Below, in pieces: positions 26,228-34,473 of a stretch of 49,729 nucleotides of DNA (positions are counted from its first letter, which is position 1; each line of letters starts with the position of its first letter). Where the stretch lies: assembly GCA_027068085.1 (NCBI GenBank), contig JAMOUQ010000011.1, positions 1 to 49,729 on the forward strand, given 5' to 3'. The position numbers and the translations under genes are program-made. The stretch comes from Desulfobacteraceae bacterium. GTDB taxonomy: Bacteria > Desulfobacterota > Desulfobacteria > Desulfobacterales > Desulfosarcinaceae. The notes under the pieces were generated by a model. The model worked only from the letters and a program-made list of their open reading frames with translations. It was not told the origin of the DNA and made no database searches.

Positions 26228-27361
26228 ATGAGTGACCTGAGTTGGCTGCCAAGAGAATCCGGCCGCAAAGATCATTACCTTTGGGGTGAAGAACATTTCT
26301 CCGCCGAAGCGCCGGGGGTTGTTTTCGAAAAAAGACCCATCATCGACCCCAGCGGCAATCCCGTGGACGGTATCTACTCGGCCTGGATCATCCTCAACAA
26401 CCCCAGGCAGTACAACAGCTACACCACCGAGATGGTCAAGGGAGTTATCGCCGGTTTCCAGCGGGCCTCGGCCGACAGTTCGGTAGTGGCCGCCATCTTC
26501 ACCGCCGTGGGCGACAAGGCCTTCTGCACCGGCGGCAACACCAAGGAATATGCCGAGTATTATTCCAAGCGTCCCAATGAATACGGTCTTTACATGGATC
26601 TTTTCAACGGCATGGTCGACTCGATCCTCAACTGCAAGAAACCGACCATCTGCCGGGTAAACGGCATGCGCGTGGCCGGAGGCCAGGAAATCGGAATGGC
26701 CTGCGACCTTACCCTGTCCAGCGACATGGCCATTTTCGGCCAGGCCGGCCCCAAACACGGCTCGGCCCCCGACGGCGGCAGCACCGACTTTCTGCCCTGG
26801 ATGCTGCCCATGGAGCTTGCCATGTGGAACTGCGTCTCCTGCGAGATGTGGAGCGCCTACAAGATGCAGCGCCTGGGCCTGATCTCCAAGTGCGTCCCGG
26901 TTCTCAAGGACGGCGACAAATGGATCCGCAATCCCCTGATCCATACCGAAAGCTATGTAGCCGACGGCGAAATAGTCTACGGCGAGTTCAAAAGCGGCGA
27001 GGATGCCAAGCAGGCCCGCCAGATCATCAAGGACACGCCCACCGACTTCACCCTGCTGGACAAGGAAGTCGGAAAAGTCCTGTGGACATTCACCAACCTC
27101 TTCCCCGGCTGTCTGATCAAGAGCGTCGACGGCGTGCGCATGAAAAAGAAGTTCTTCTGGGATCAGGCCAAGATAATCAACCGTCACTGGCTGGCGGCCA
27201 ACATGAACGGCGAGGCCTTCCTCGGCTTCAATGCCTTCAACACCAAGAAGATAACCGGCAAGGACACCATCGATTTCATCGAATTCCGGCGCCTGATGGC
27301 CGAGTCCAAGACTTTCGACGACGAATTCATGGCGGCCGTGCTTGCCAAACCGAAAAAGTAG
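26228..27361 (+). CDS. bamA: 6-oxocyclohex-1-ene-1-carbonyl-CoA hydrolase (ring-opening)
   Basis: 377 residues of the crotonase superfamily with the characteristic BamA/Oah sequence: LNNPRQYNSYTTEMVKGVI, the oxyanion regions AFCTGGNTKEYAEYYS and NGMRVAGGQEIGMACDLTLS, GPKHGSAPDGGSTDFLPW, and a long C-terminal part (WAANM-like region GEAFLGFNAFNTKK). It adds water and hydrolyses the ring to give 3-hydroxypimeloyl-CoA, a widely used marker of anaerobic aromatic degradation. Strong AAGGAGG box. First gene of the plus-strand operon, behind the operator at 26116-26132; the SDR gene follows after 17 bp. Confidence 0.97.
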   Translation: MSDLSWLPRESGRKDHYLWGEEHFSAEAPGVVFEKRPIIDPSGNPVDGIYSAWIILNNPRQYNSYTTEMVKGVIAGFQRASADSSVVAAIFTAVGDKAFCTGGNTKEYAEYYSKRPNEYGLYMDLFNGMVDSILNCKKPTICRVNGMRVAGGQEIGMACDLTLSSDMAIFGQAGPKHGSAPDGGSTDFLPWMLPMELAMWNCVSCEMWSAYKMQRLGLISKCVPVLKDGDKWIRNPLIHTESYVADGEIVYGEFKSGEDAKQARQIIKDTPTDFTLLDKEVGKVLWTFTNLFPGCLIKSVDGVRMKKKFFWDQAKIINRHWLAANMNGEAFLGFNAFNTKKITGKDTIDFIEFRRLMAESKTFDDEFMAAVLAKPKK

Positions 27362-27378
27362 CAAACCAAGGAGGCAGA

Positions 27379-28128
27379 ATGCTGCTCGAAGGCAAAAATG
27401 CAATCGTAACCGGCGGCTCCCAGGGAATCGGGACGGCCACCTCCCTTGAGCTGGCCCGCGAAGGGGCCAACGTGTGCCTGACCTACCGCAGCCACGAAAA
27501 GGAAGCCCAAAAGGTACGGGACGAAATTATCGGCATGGGCCGCAAGGCCATCTGCGTCAAGTGCGACATTTCTTCTTTCCAGCAGGCCGAAGCCGTGGTC
27601 CGGGAGGCCCTGGAGGCTTTCGGACGGCTGGACATCCTGGTCAACAATGCCGGGATGAACTGGGACGGAGTCTGCTGGAAGATGTCCGAGGAGCAATGGG
27701 ACCGGGTGATCGAGGTCAACCTCAAGGGATACTTCAATTTCGTCCGGCATGTCGCCCCGCACCTGAAGGATCAGGCCTACGGCAAGATCATCAATGTAAC
27801 TTCCATCAACGGCCTGAGGGGAAAGTTCGGCCAGACCAACTACTCGGCCTCCAAGGCCGGGATAATCGGCTATACCAAGGCCCTGGCCAAGGAACTGGGT
27901 GCCTTCAACGTAAACGTCAACGCCGTTGCCCCCGGCCTGATAGAAACCGCCATGCTGCGTGAATCCGAAGCCCGGGACAAGATAATCGACATGGCCCTTG
28001 GCGAAATGGTTCTCAAGCGCATCGGCCAACCCGAGGACCTGGCCAACGTCATCGCCTTTTTGGCCTCCGACAAGGCCCGGCACATCACCGGTGAAGTGAT
28101 CAAGGTCGACGGCGGCCAGTACATATGA
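27379..28128 (+). CDS. Short-chain dehydrogenase/reductase (3-oxoacyl reductase type)
   Basis: 249 residues from ATG 27379 (AAGGAGG just upstream); the open frame further upstream overlaps bamA and is not coding. SDR motifs: TGGSQGIG (nucleotide binding), NNAGMN, catalytic Ser in NVTSINGL and YSASK, and C-terminal GEVIKVDGGQYI. By position, the likely task is oxidation of a 3-hydroxyacyl-CoA, for example 3-hydroxypimeloyl-CoA to 3-oxopimeloyl-CoA, next to the thiolase. Classical pathways often use a 3-hydroxyacyl-CoA dehydrogenase of another fold, so the assignment is inference. The toluene enzymes BbsCD are also SDRs beside a thiolase/Zn-OB pair. Confidence 0.85.
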   Translation: MLLEGKNAIVTGGSQGIGTATSLELAREGANVCLTYRSHEKEAQKVRDEIIGMGRKAICVKCDISSFQQAEAVVREALEAFGRLDILVNNAGMNWDGVCWKMSEEQWDRVIEVNLKGYFNFVRHVAPHLKDQAYGKIINVTSINGLRGKFGQTNYSASKAGIIGYTKALAKELGAFNVNVNAVAPGLIETAMLRESEARDKIIDMALGEMVLKRIGQPEDLANVIAFLASDKARHITGEVIKVDGGQYI

Positions 28129-28148
28129 CGTCAGAAGGAAGAGAAATA

Positions 28149-29315
28149 ATGAATAAAGTAGCCATAATCGGAGTGGGACAGAGTACTTTCGTCCGCAGCT
28201 ACCCGGGCTCGATCCGCGAATTGGCCTTCGAGGGTTTCAAGGAAGCCATGAACGACGCCGGGCTGTCGGCCGATCAAATAGACGCCTCGGTGGTCTGCTC
28301 GGCGCCGGAATACGACAAGCAGAGATCGCCGGCCGGAGTTTTCGCCGAATACCTGGGGCTCAACCCCGGACCGACTTTCTACGTGGAAACCCTGTGTTCT
28401 TCCAGCAGCACCGGCCTGCGCCTGGCATGCAGCCTGGTGGCCGCGGGGCTTCACGATACCGTGGCGGTGATCGGTTTCCAGAAGATGTCGGAAATATCTT
28501 CGGCCGAATCCCAGGAAAGGATGGGCCGGGGGGCCGACATTCAGTGGGAAAGCCCCTTCGGGACCATGATGCCGGCTTACTACGCCATGTACGCCCGGGG
28601 CCACATGGAAACCTACGGCACCACCCTGGAAGACCTGGCCGCCATCCGGGTCAAGGCGTCCACCTACGGCCAGCTCAACGACCGGGCGGTCTACCGCAAG
28701 GCGGTCACCGCCGACATGTTCACCGATCCGGAGAACATGATGTCCAACCCGGTTGCCAGCCCCCTGCGGGTGGGCGACTGCTGCGCCAACGCCGACGGCA
28801 GCTCGTGCATCATCGTTGCCAGCGCCGAAAAGGCCAAGGCGGTCTGCGACAAACCGGTCTGGGTCCTGGGCTTAGGAGCCGCCAGCGCCCCGGTCAACCT
28901 GGCCGGCAGGGACGTTTTCAGCGGCCTGGACGTTGCCCGCCGGGCGGCCGCCCAGGCCTACGAAATGGCCGGAGTAGGTCCCAAGGACATCGACGTGGCC
29001 GAGGTTCACGACTGTTTCACCATCGCCGAGATGATGGCCTACGAAGACCTGGGCTTTGCCGAACGCGGCCAGGGCAAGGAGCTGATCCGCTCCAAGGCCA
29101 CCTACCAGGATGGCGAGATCCCGGTCAACATAGACGGCGGGCTGCTTTCCAAGGGGCATCCCATCGGGGCCACCGGCGGATCCCAGATCCGGACCATCGT
29201 GCTCCAGCTCAGGGGCGAAGCCGGCCAGATCCAGGTCAAGAATCCCCGGATCGGCCTGGTACACAATATCGGCGGTGTCGGTCTTTACGGCAACGTCACC
29301 ATTCTGGGGATCTGA
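28149..29315 (+). CDS. Thiolase of the SCP-x/BbsB type
   Basis: 388 residues from ATG 28149 (GGAAGAG box). Catalytic Cys83 is in ETLCSSSSTG; later motifs are EVHDCFTIAEMMAYEDLG and the conserved His in GGLLSKGHPIGATGG, then HNIGGVGLYG. This subgroup usually pairs with a small Zn-OB protein (DUF35), which is encoded 45 bp downstream. It could cleave 3-oxopimeloyl-CoA to glutaryl-CoA and acetyl-CoA. It overlaps no neighbour and follows the SDR by 20 bp. The alternative is cleavage of an arylated 3-oxoacyl-CoA as by BbsAB in toluene degradation; no bss or bbs fumarate-adding genes are visible here. Confidence 0.88.
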   Translation: MNKVAIIGVGQSTFVRSYPGSIRELAFEGFKEAMNDAGLSADQIDASVVCSAPEYDKQRSPAGVFAEYLGLNPGPTFYVETLCSSSSTGLRLACSLVAAGLHDTVAVIGFQKMSEISSAESQERMGRGADIQWESPFGTMMPAYYAMYARGHMETYGTTLEDLAAIRVKASTYGQLNDRAVYRKAVTADMFTDPENMMSNPVASPLRVGDCCANADGSSCIIVASAEKAKAVCDKPVWVLGLGAASAPVNLAGRDVFSGLDVARRAAAQAYEMAGVGPKDIDVAEVHDCFTIAEMMAYEDLGFAERGQGKELIRSKATYQDGEIPVNIDGGLLSKGHPIGATGGSQIRTIVLQLRGEAGQIQVKNPRIGLVHNIGGVGLYGNVTILGI

Positions 29316-29360
29316 TCACCCGGTGCTTCAAGCCGGTTAAAGTCGCACGCGGAGGAAACA

Positions 29361-29798
29361 ATGGGCAAAGCCAAGAAGAAAATCGACGACCGCTTCAAAA
29401 AGTTCGGCACCGTGGGATTCACGGCCACCACCAAGGTAAACGACTTTGTCACCCACCTGGAAGAAGGCAAGGTGACCGGGACACGCTGCAAACATTGCGG
29501 CAAGACCTATTTCCCGCCCCGGGCCGACTGCTGCCTGTGCCTCAACTCGGACATTGAATGGTTTCCGGTGGAAGGAAGCGGCAAGCTGGTAACCTTCAGC
29601 CGCCTGAGCTTCGGGCCGGCCGGCTTCAAGCAGGACGTACCCTATACCATCGCCCTGCTCGACTATGGAGACTACAAGGTCTTCGGCCGTATCGCCGACG
29701 GAATCGAAGAAGAGGAACTTGCCGTCGGCATGGAGATGACAACCAGGGTAAACCACCTGCCCAACGGCCAGCTCAACTATGTTTTTGAAAAAGCCTGA
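29361..29798 (+). CDS. Zn-ribbon/OB-fold protein (DUF35), thiolase partner
   Basis: 145 residues. A rubredoxin-like zinc ribbon CKHCGKTYFPPRADCCLC (two CxxC pairs) precedes an OB-fold (KLVTFSRLSFGP, PYTIALLDYGDYKVFGRI). Such proteins form complexes with SCP-x-type thiolases and enclose the CoA substrate, as shown for BbsA with BbsB. The thiolase gene lies immediately upstream in the same operon. The N-terminal ~35 residues, rich in Lys, are less conserved. Confidence 0.88.
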   Translation: MGKAKKKIDDRFKKFGTVGFTATTKVNDFVTHLEEGKVTGTRCKHCGKTYFPPRADCCLCLNSDIEWFPVEGSGKLVTFSRLSFGPAGFKQDVPYTIALLDYGDYKVFGRIADGIEEEELAVGMEMTTRVNHLPNGQLNYVFEKA

Positions 29799-29819
29799 TT
29801 CAAAGAGGGGAAGTACGCC

Positions 29820-30590
29820 ATGACGGAACTGCAATTTTTCAAATACGATCTGACTGACCAGATCGCCCGGCTCACCCTGAACCGGCCCAAGCACAACGTG
29901 CTCAATATCGACATGATGAACGAACTGAACCGGATGCTGGACCAGATAGCCGCCGACAAGGATGTGAAATGCCTGGTGCTGGATGCCGAGGGTCCCAGCT
30001 GGTGCGCCGGGGTGGAAGTGGCCGACCACAAGCCGGAAATGGTCGACGAAATGGTCGCCGTCTTCAACGGCATCTTCAAGCGGATCGACAAGATCGGCGT
30101 GCCGGTCATCGCCGCGGTTCACGGAGCCTGCCTGGGCGGAGGCATGGAACTGGCCATAGCCTGCGACATCATCGTGGCCTCTGACAAGGCTGTCTTCGGC
30201 CAGCCGGAGATCAAGCTGGGCTTCTTCCCGCCTTATGCCGCCATCCGCCTGCCCCAACTGGTGGGACCGGCCAAGGCCATCGAGATCTGCGCCACCGGCA
30301 GGCGTTACACGGCCGAGGAGGCCCGCAACATGGGCCTGCTGCACCACGTGGCGCCGGCCGACGAATTTCCCGCCTATCTGGAAAAACTGATCAAGGAGAT
30401 CAAGGTCTGCAGCCCGCTTATCATCCGGCTCAACAAGCAGGCGGTCAAGGACAACCTCGGCCTGCCTTTCGAACAGGCCGTGGAAAAGGTCAGCGATCTT
30501 TTCCTCAACCGGCTGATGAAAACCAACGACACCCTGGAAGGCATCAAGAGTTTTGAAGAAAAACGGAGGCCGGTCTGGACCAACAGCTGA
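29820..30590 (+). CDS. bamR: Cyclohexa-1,5-diene-1-carbonyl-CoA hydratase
   Basis: 256 residues of the enoyl-CoA hydratase family. Features: LNRPKHNVLNIDMMNEL, oxyanion hole residues in GPSWCAGVEVADH and AAVHGACLGGGMELAIACD, and FGQPEIKLGFFPPYAAIRLP, typical of dienoyl-CoA hydratases (Dch/BamR) of obligate anaerobes. It hydrates the Bam product to 6-hydroxycyclohex-1-ene-1-carbonyl-CoA. A GAGGGG box precedes the ATG. It stands between the Zn-OB gene and the dehydrogenase gene, consistent with the pathway order. Confidence 0.92.
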   Translation: MTELQFFKYDLTDQIARLTLNRPKHNVLNIDMMNELNRMLDQIAADKDVKCLVLDAEGPSWCAGVEVADHKPEMVDEMVAVFNGIFKRIDKIGVPVIAAVHGACLGGGMELAIACDIIVASDKAVFGQPEIKLGFFPPYAAIRLPQLVGPAKAIEICATGRRYTAEEARNMGLLHHVAPADEFPAYLEKLIKEIKVCSPLIIRLNKQAVKDNLGLPFEQAVEKVSDLFLNRLMKTNDTLEGIKSFEEKRRPVWTNS

Positions 30591-30651
30591 TTGCCAGCCG
30601 CCGGCCGTTCTTATCCGTCTACAAACCGTTTCACGAAAAGGAGATGGGTCC

Positions 30652-31725
30652 ATGACTAAGATGGTATCCTGGCAAATGGTGGAACCGGGTAAACCCCTGC
30701 AAAAAATCGAATCCGACATTCCAACTCCCGGGCCGGGACAGGTGGTGGTGAAAGTCGCCGGCTGCGGTGTTTGCCATACCGACCTGGGCTTTTTCTACGA
30801 CGGCGTTCGCACCAAGACCGCCCCGCCCCTTACCCTGGGCCATGAAATCAGCGGCATCGTGCAGGCCGCCGGACCGGGCTCCGAGGACTGGACAGGCAAG
30901 GCGGTCATCATCCCGGCGGTGATGCCCTGCGGTGAATGCGACGTCTGCAAGCAGGATCTGGGCAACATCTGCGCGGCCCAGAAAATGCCGGGCAACGATA
31001 TCCAGGGTGGTTTTGCAAGTCACATCCTGGTGCCGTCCAACCAGCTGTGCGAGGTTCCCCTGGATGCCGACGGCAAACCGGCCGGCAAGGCGGACATCTC
31101 CCTGGCCGAGCTTTCGGTGGTGGCCGATGCCGTGACCACGCCCTACCAGGCAGTGGTGGATTCCGGCCTTACTGCCGAAGACACGGCCATTTTCATCGGC
31201 GTGGGAGGAGTCGGCGGCTTCGGCGCCCAGATAGCCAAGGCCTTCGGGGCCCTGGTGATCGCCATCGACGTCGACCCCGCCAAACTTGAAATGATCGCTC
31301 CCTATGTCGACAAGACCTTCAATTCCAAGGAAATGCCTTTCAAGGAGCTGCGCAAGGCGATCTCGGCCTTTGTCAAGGAAAAGGGACGCCGCCGGACCCA
31401 GTGGAAGATCTTTGAAACCTCGGGCACGGCTCCCGGCCAGATCACCGCTTTCGGCCTGCTCACTTTCGGTGCCAACCTTTCGGTGGTCGGCTTCACCATG
31501 GCCAAGGTGGAAATCAGGCTCTCCAACCTGATGGCTTTCCACGCCACGGCCCGCGGCAACTGGGGATGCGTGCCCAAGTACTACCCGCCGGTCCGGGATC
31601 TCGTGCTGGAAGGCAAGATCGACATGAAACCGTTTGTCAAGCTCTTCCCGCTGGACCAGATCAATGAAATTTTCGAACAGGTCCACCAACGCAAGATCTT
31701 GCAGCGGCCCATACTTGTTCCCTAA
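30652..31725 (+). CDS. bamQ: 6-hydroxycyclohex-1-ene-1-carbonyl-CoA dehydrogenase
   Basis: 357 residues from ATG 30652 (AAAGGAG box); upstream open frame is not coding. A medium-chain zinc alcohol dehydrogenase: catalytic zinc region CGVCHTDLGFFYDGVRT and GHEISGIV, structural zinc Cys in CGECDVCKQDLGNIC, Rossmann motif GVGGVGGFGAQIAKAFGA. The sequence agrees with Had/BamQ of benzoate degraders. It oxidises the alcohol to 6-oxocyclohex-1-ene-1-carbonyl-CoA with NAD, feeding BamA. Last enzyme of the core ring pathway here; iorA follows after 33 bp. Confidence 0.94.
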   Translation: MTKMVSWQMVEPGKPLQKIESDIPTPGPGQVVVKVAGCGVCHTDLGFFYDGVRTKTAPPLTLGHEISGIVQAAGPGSEDWTGKAVIIPAVMPCGECDVCKQDLGNICAAQKMPGNDIQGGFASHILVPSNQLCEVPLDADGKPAGKADISLAELSVVADAVTTPYQAVVDSGLTAEDTAIFIGVGGVGGFGAQIAKAFGALVIAIDVDPAKLEMIAPYVDKTFNSKEMPFKELRKAISAFVKEKGRRRTQWKIFETSGTAPGQITAFGLLTFGANLSVVGFTMAKVEIRLSNLMAFHATARGNWGCVPKYYPPVRDLVLEGKIDMKPFVKLFPLDQINEIFEQVHQRKILQRPILVP

Positions 31726-31758
31726 ATATGTAAACAATCAGGACCCAAGGAAGGAACC

Positions 31759-33615
31759 ATGCACAAACTACTTGTAGACAATCCTGGAGAAAAACTATTA
31801 CTGCTGGGAAACGAGGCCATCGCCCGGGGAGCCATCGAAGCCGGTGTGGCCTTCGCCACCACCTACCCAGGGACGCCGTCTTCCGAGATATCCTTGAACC
31901 TTTTTCAGATGTCGCACCAAAGCGACCTTTACTTCGAGTACAGCACCAACGAAAAGGTGGCCCTGGAAGTGGCCGCCGGGGCCGCCAATTCCGGCCTGCG
32001 CACCATGTGCATGATGAAGCACGTGGGGCTCAACGTGGCCGCCGACCCGCTGATGACCCTGGCCTACGTGGGAGTAAAGGGCGGCATGGTGGTGCTGACG
32101 GCCGACGACCCGGCCATGTTTTCAAGCCAGAACGAGCAGGACAACCGTTACTACAGCAAGCTGTCCGGGCTGCCCCTGCTGGAGCCTTCATCGGTGGCCG
32201 AGGCCAAGGAAATGCTGATCTACGCCTTCGACCTGTCGGAAAAGCTGGGCGAACCGGTCCTTTTCCGCACCACCACCAGGATCAACCATTCCAGCGCCTT
32301 CGTGACCCTGGGGCCGATTACTCCCCCCCAGACCAAGGGAGACTTCGAAAAAGACCCCTTGCGCTATGTTACCGTACCGGCCGTTTCCCGCAAGTTGCAC
32401 GTACGGCTGCTGGAAAACATGGCCAAGGCGGCCGGAATCTCGGAAACCAGCCCGTACAACCTGGTGCGGGGAGAAGGCAAGTTCGGCGTAATCTGCAACG
32501 GCGTGAGTTTCAACTACGCCACCGACGCCATCAATGAGCTGGGCCTTGGCGACCGGGTAAGGGTCCTGCGCGTGGGCATGTCCAACCCCCTGCCGTCCAA
32601 GATGATCGTCGACTTTCTCAAAGACTGTGAAAAAGTGCTGGTTGTCGAAGAGGGCGAGCCCTTCCTGGAAGAAGCGGTCAAGGCCCTGGCCCAGGAGGCC
32701 GGCCTTACCCTGAAGATCGCCGGCAAGGGCAAGGACCTGCTCTCGCGGCTCTATGAATTCAGTCCCACCATCGTCAGCCAGGCCATGGCCAACTATTTCG
32801 GTGTAAAATACGACCCGCCCGAGGCGGTGGACGTCGCCGACCTGCCCGAAGCGCCCATGCGGCCGCCAAACCTGTGCGCCGGCTGCAGCCACCGGGCCAC
32901 CTACTATGCCGTCAAGAAAGCCGCCGAAGGCATGGAAACCATCTATCCGAGCGACATCGGATGCTACACCCTCGGGTTCCTGCCGCCTCTGCAGATGGCA
33001 GATTTTCTCATCTGCATGGGATCTTCGGTCAGCTCATCCTGCGGCTTTTCCAGGGCAACCGGCAAAAAGGTTATCTCCTTCATCGGAGACTCTACCTTCT
33101 TCCACTCCGGAATGACCGGTCTGGTGAACGCCATTTTCAACAATCACAACTTCACCCTGGTGATTCTGGACAACGGCACCACCGCCATGACCGGCCACCA
33201 GCCCCATCCGGGCGTTGACATGTCGGATTTCAACCTTGAAGGCTACGGCCGGGTTTCCATAGAAGAAGTAGTCAAGGCCATCGGCGTAAAGAAAGTCACG
33301 GTGATCAATCCCTACAAGGTGGCCAAAAGCATCGAGGCCATCCGGGAGACCCTGGAATTCGAAGGTGTATCGGTCATCATCTCGCGCCAGATGTGCACCC
33401 TCTACGCCAAGAGTCTAAAGAAGATAAAGGTCAGGGCTTTCACCATTACCGACAAATGCAAGAATCACCGTATCTGCATCGACACCCTGGCCTGCCCGGC
33501 GTTCTACCTGGAAGGCGGAAAGGTGCGCATAGATCCAGATGTCTGCGTGGGATGCGCGGTCTGCGCCCAGATTTGTCCGGAAAACGCCATCCGGCCGGTC
33601 AAAAAATCCGGCTGA
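31759..33615 (+). CDS. iorA: Indolepyruvate:ferredoxin oxidoreductase, alpha subunit
   Basis: 618 residues. It has the 2-oxoacid:ferredoxin oxidoreductase layout: N-terminal pyrimidine domain (GNEAIARGAIEAGVAFATTY, PGTPSSEIS), the TPP-binding domain (GCSHRATYYAV, then GDSTFFHSG and NNHNFTLVILDNGTTAMTG with GDS...N) and a C-terminal ferredoxin motif CVGCAVCAQICPENA preceded by another Cys-rich stretch (CKNHRICIDTLACPAF). It converts arylpyruvates to arylacetyl-CoA and reduced ferredoxin. The gene is 33 bp after bamQ and 63 bp before iorB, so it may share the bamA transcript. Confidence 0.94.
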   Translation: MHKLLVDNPGEKLLLLGNEAIARGAIEAGVAFATTYPGTPSSEISLNLFQMSHQSDLYFEYSTNEKVALEVAAGAANSGLRTMCMMKHVGLNVAADPLMTLAYVGVKGGMVVLTADDPAMFSSQNEQDNRYYSKLSGLPLLEPSSVAEAKEMLIYAFDLSEKLGEPVLFRTTTRINHSSAFVTLGPITPPQTKGDFEKDPLRYVTVPAVSRKLHVRLLENMAKAAGISETSPYNLVRGEGKFGVICNGVSFNYATDAINELGLGDRVRVLRVGMSNPLPSKMIVDFLKDCEKVLVVEEGEPFLEEAVKALAQEAGLTLKIAGKGKDLLSRLYEFSPTIVSQAMANYFGVKYDPPEAVDVADLPEAPMRPPNLCAGCSHRATYYAVKKAAEGMETIYPSDIGCYTLGFLPPLQMADFLICMGSSVSSSCGFSRATGKKVISFIGDSTFFHSGMTGLVNAIFNNHNFTLVILDNGTTAMTGHQPHPGVDMSDFNLEGYGRVSIEEVVKAIGVKKVTVINPYKVAKSIEAIRETLEFEGVSVIISRQMCTLYAKSLKKIKVRAFTITDKCKNHRICIDTLACPAFYLEGGKVRIDPDVCVGCAVCAQICPENAIRPVKKSG

Positions 33616-33631
33616 TAAACCCAGTGCCCGG

Positions 33632-33647
33632 GCCTTTCGCGAAAGGC
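33632..33647. other. Short hairpin between iorA and iorB
   Basis: GCCTTTC pairs perfectly with GAAAGGC around a 2-nt GC centre. No T-run follows. It might stabilise or process the transcript between the two subunit genes; no function is shown. Confidence 0.3.
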
Positions 33648-33678
33648 TGAAATTTCCAGATAGAAGGACGGATATACC

Positions 33679-34275
33679 ATGGATATTACACGACTTATAA
33701 TTGTTGCAGTCGGCGGCCAGGGAAACCTGCTGGCCTCCAAAGTCCTGGGTGAGGCGGCCCTGCTGGCCGGCGTGCCTTTCCGCATGAGTGAAATCCACGG
33801 CATGGCCCAAAGAGGTGGCGTGGTCGAATCGGCCGTGGTTTTCGGCGATGCCAACAGCACCATCATCTCCGATGGCGGAGCCGACATCCTGCTCGGTTTC
33901 GAACCGCTGGAGACCATGCGGGCCATGAACAAGTGCAACAGCGAAACCACCGTCATCACCAACCTGTCTCCCCTGCCGCCATTCACCGTGGCCATCGGCA
34001 AGGGAACCTACCCGGACGTCGAACAGCTCCGAAAGCTGATCGCCGCCAAGGTCAAACGGCTGCTGGCCTTCGACGGCCTGGCCCTGGCCAAGGAAGCCGG
34101 CAACCCCATGGCCCTCAACATGGTCCTGCTGGGAGCCCTGATTCAGAGCAATACCGTGCCCGTTACGGCCGAACAGGTGAAAACCGCCATCAAGACCAAG
34201 ACCAAGCCGGCCTTCGTAGACGTCAACCTTAAGGCTTTCGACCTGGGCTTCGAAGCCGCCGCCAAGGCGGCCTAG
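33679..34275 (+). CDS. iorB: Indolepyruvate:ferredoxin oxidoreductase, beta subunit
   Basis: 198 residues of the gamma-type domain of 2-oxoacid oxidoreductases: IIVAVGGQGNLLASKVLGEAA (CoA/nucleotide-type glycine loop), EIHGMAQRGGVVESAVVFG and GADILLGFEPLETMRAM. Subunit of IorAB; length is usual. After its stop an AAGGAGG-like box at about 34305 leads to no start, and a 198-bp gap holds a hairpin (34419-34447) before the ligase gene. Confidence 0.94.
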   Translation: MDITRLIIVAVGGQGNLLASKVLGEAALLAGVPFRMSEIHGMAQRGGVVESAVVFGDANSTIISDGGADILLGFEPLETMRAMNKCNSETTVITNLSPLPPFTVAIGKGTYPDVEQLRKLIAAKVKRLLAFDGLALAKEAGNPMALNMVLLGALIQSNTVPVTAEQVKTAIKTKTKPAFVDVNLKAFDLGFEAAAKAA

Positions 34276-34418
34276 CAAAGCCGGAAGCAGACCGGCCGGC
34301 AAAAAGGAGGACAACTTCAGCAGACGGATGAATTGAATTCATTTTTCTACTGGAGTACAAAAACAGAGTATCATTTTATCAACACTTTCGTTCTGGCCTT
34401 GCAGGTCCAAACGAGACA

Positions 34419-34447
34419 AAGGGCAGCCGGAAAATCCGGCCGCCCTT
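34419..34447. terminator. GC-rich hairpin between iorB and the PaaK-type ligase gene
   Basis: AAGGGC-A-GCCGG pairs with CCGGC-C-GCCCTT (one A/C mismatch) around loop AAAAT. The plus strand has no T-run after it; the minus strand reads TTTGTCT. It may attenuate transcription between the iorAB and ligase genes. The AT-rich stretch 34330-34395 before it could hold a promoter, but I cannot fix -35/-10 boxes. Confidence 0.4.
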
Positions 34448-34473
34448 GAGCCAACCAACCCAAGGAGGTCACC

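Noticed and set aside
26824-28128. A 434-codon frame that includes the SDR gene and a long N-terminal extension overlapping bamA
   Set aside because: The first 185 residues are a frame-shifted shadow of bamA with low-complexity Arg/Gly content. The SDR has a strong AAGGAGG box and start at 27379.
29337-30719. A 460-codon minus-strand frame opposite the Zn-OB and bamR genes
   Set aside because: Antisense shadow without motifs. Both genes on the plus strand have ribosome sites and conserved active sites.
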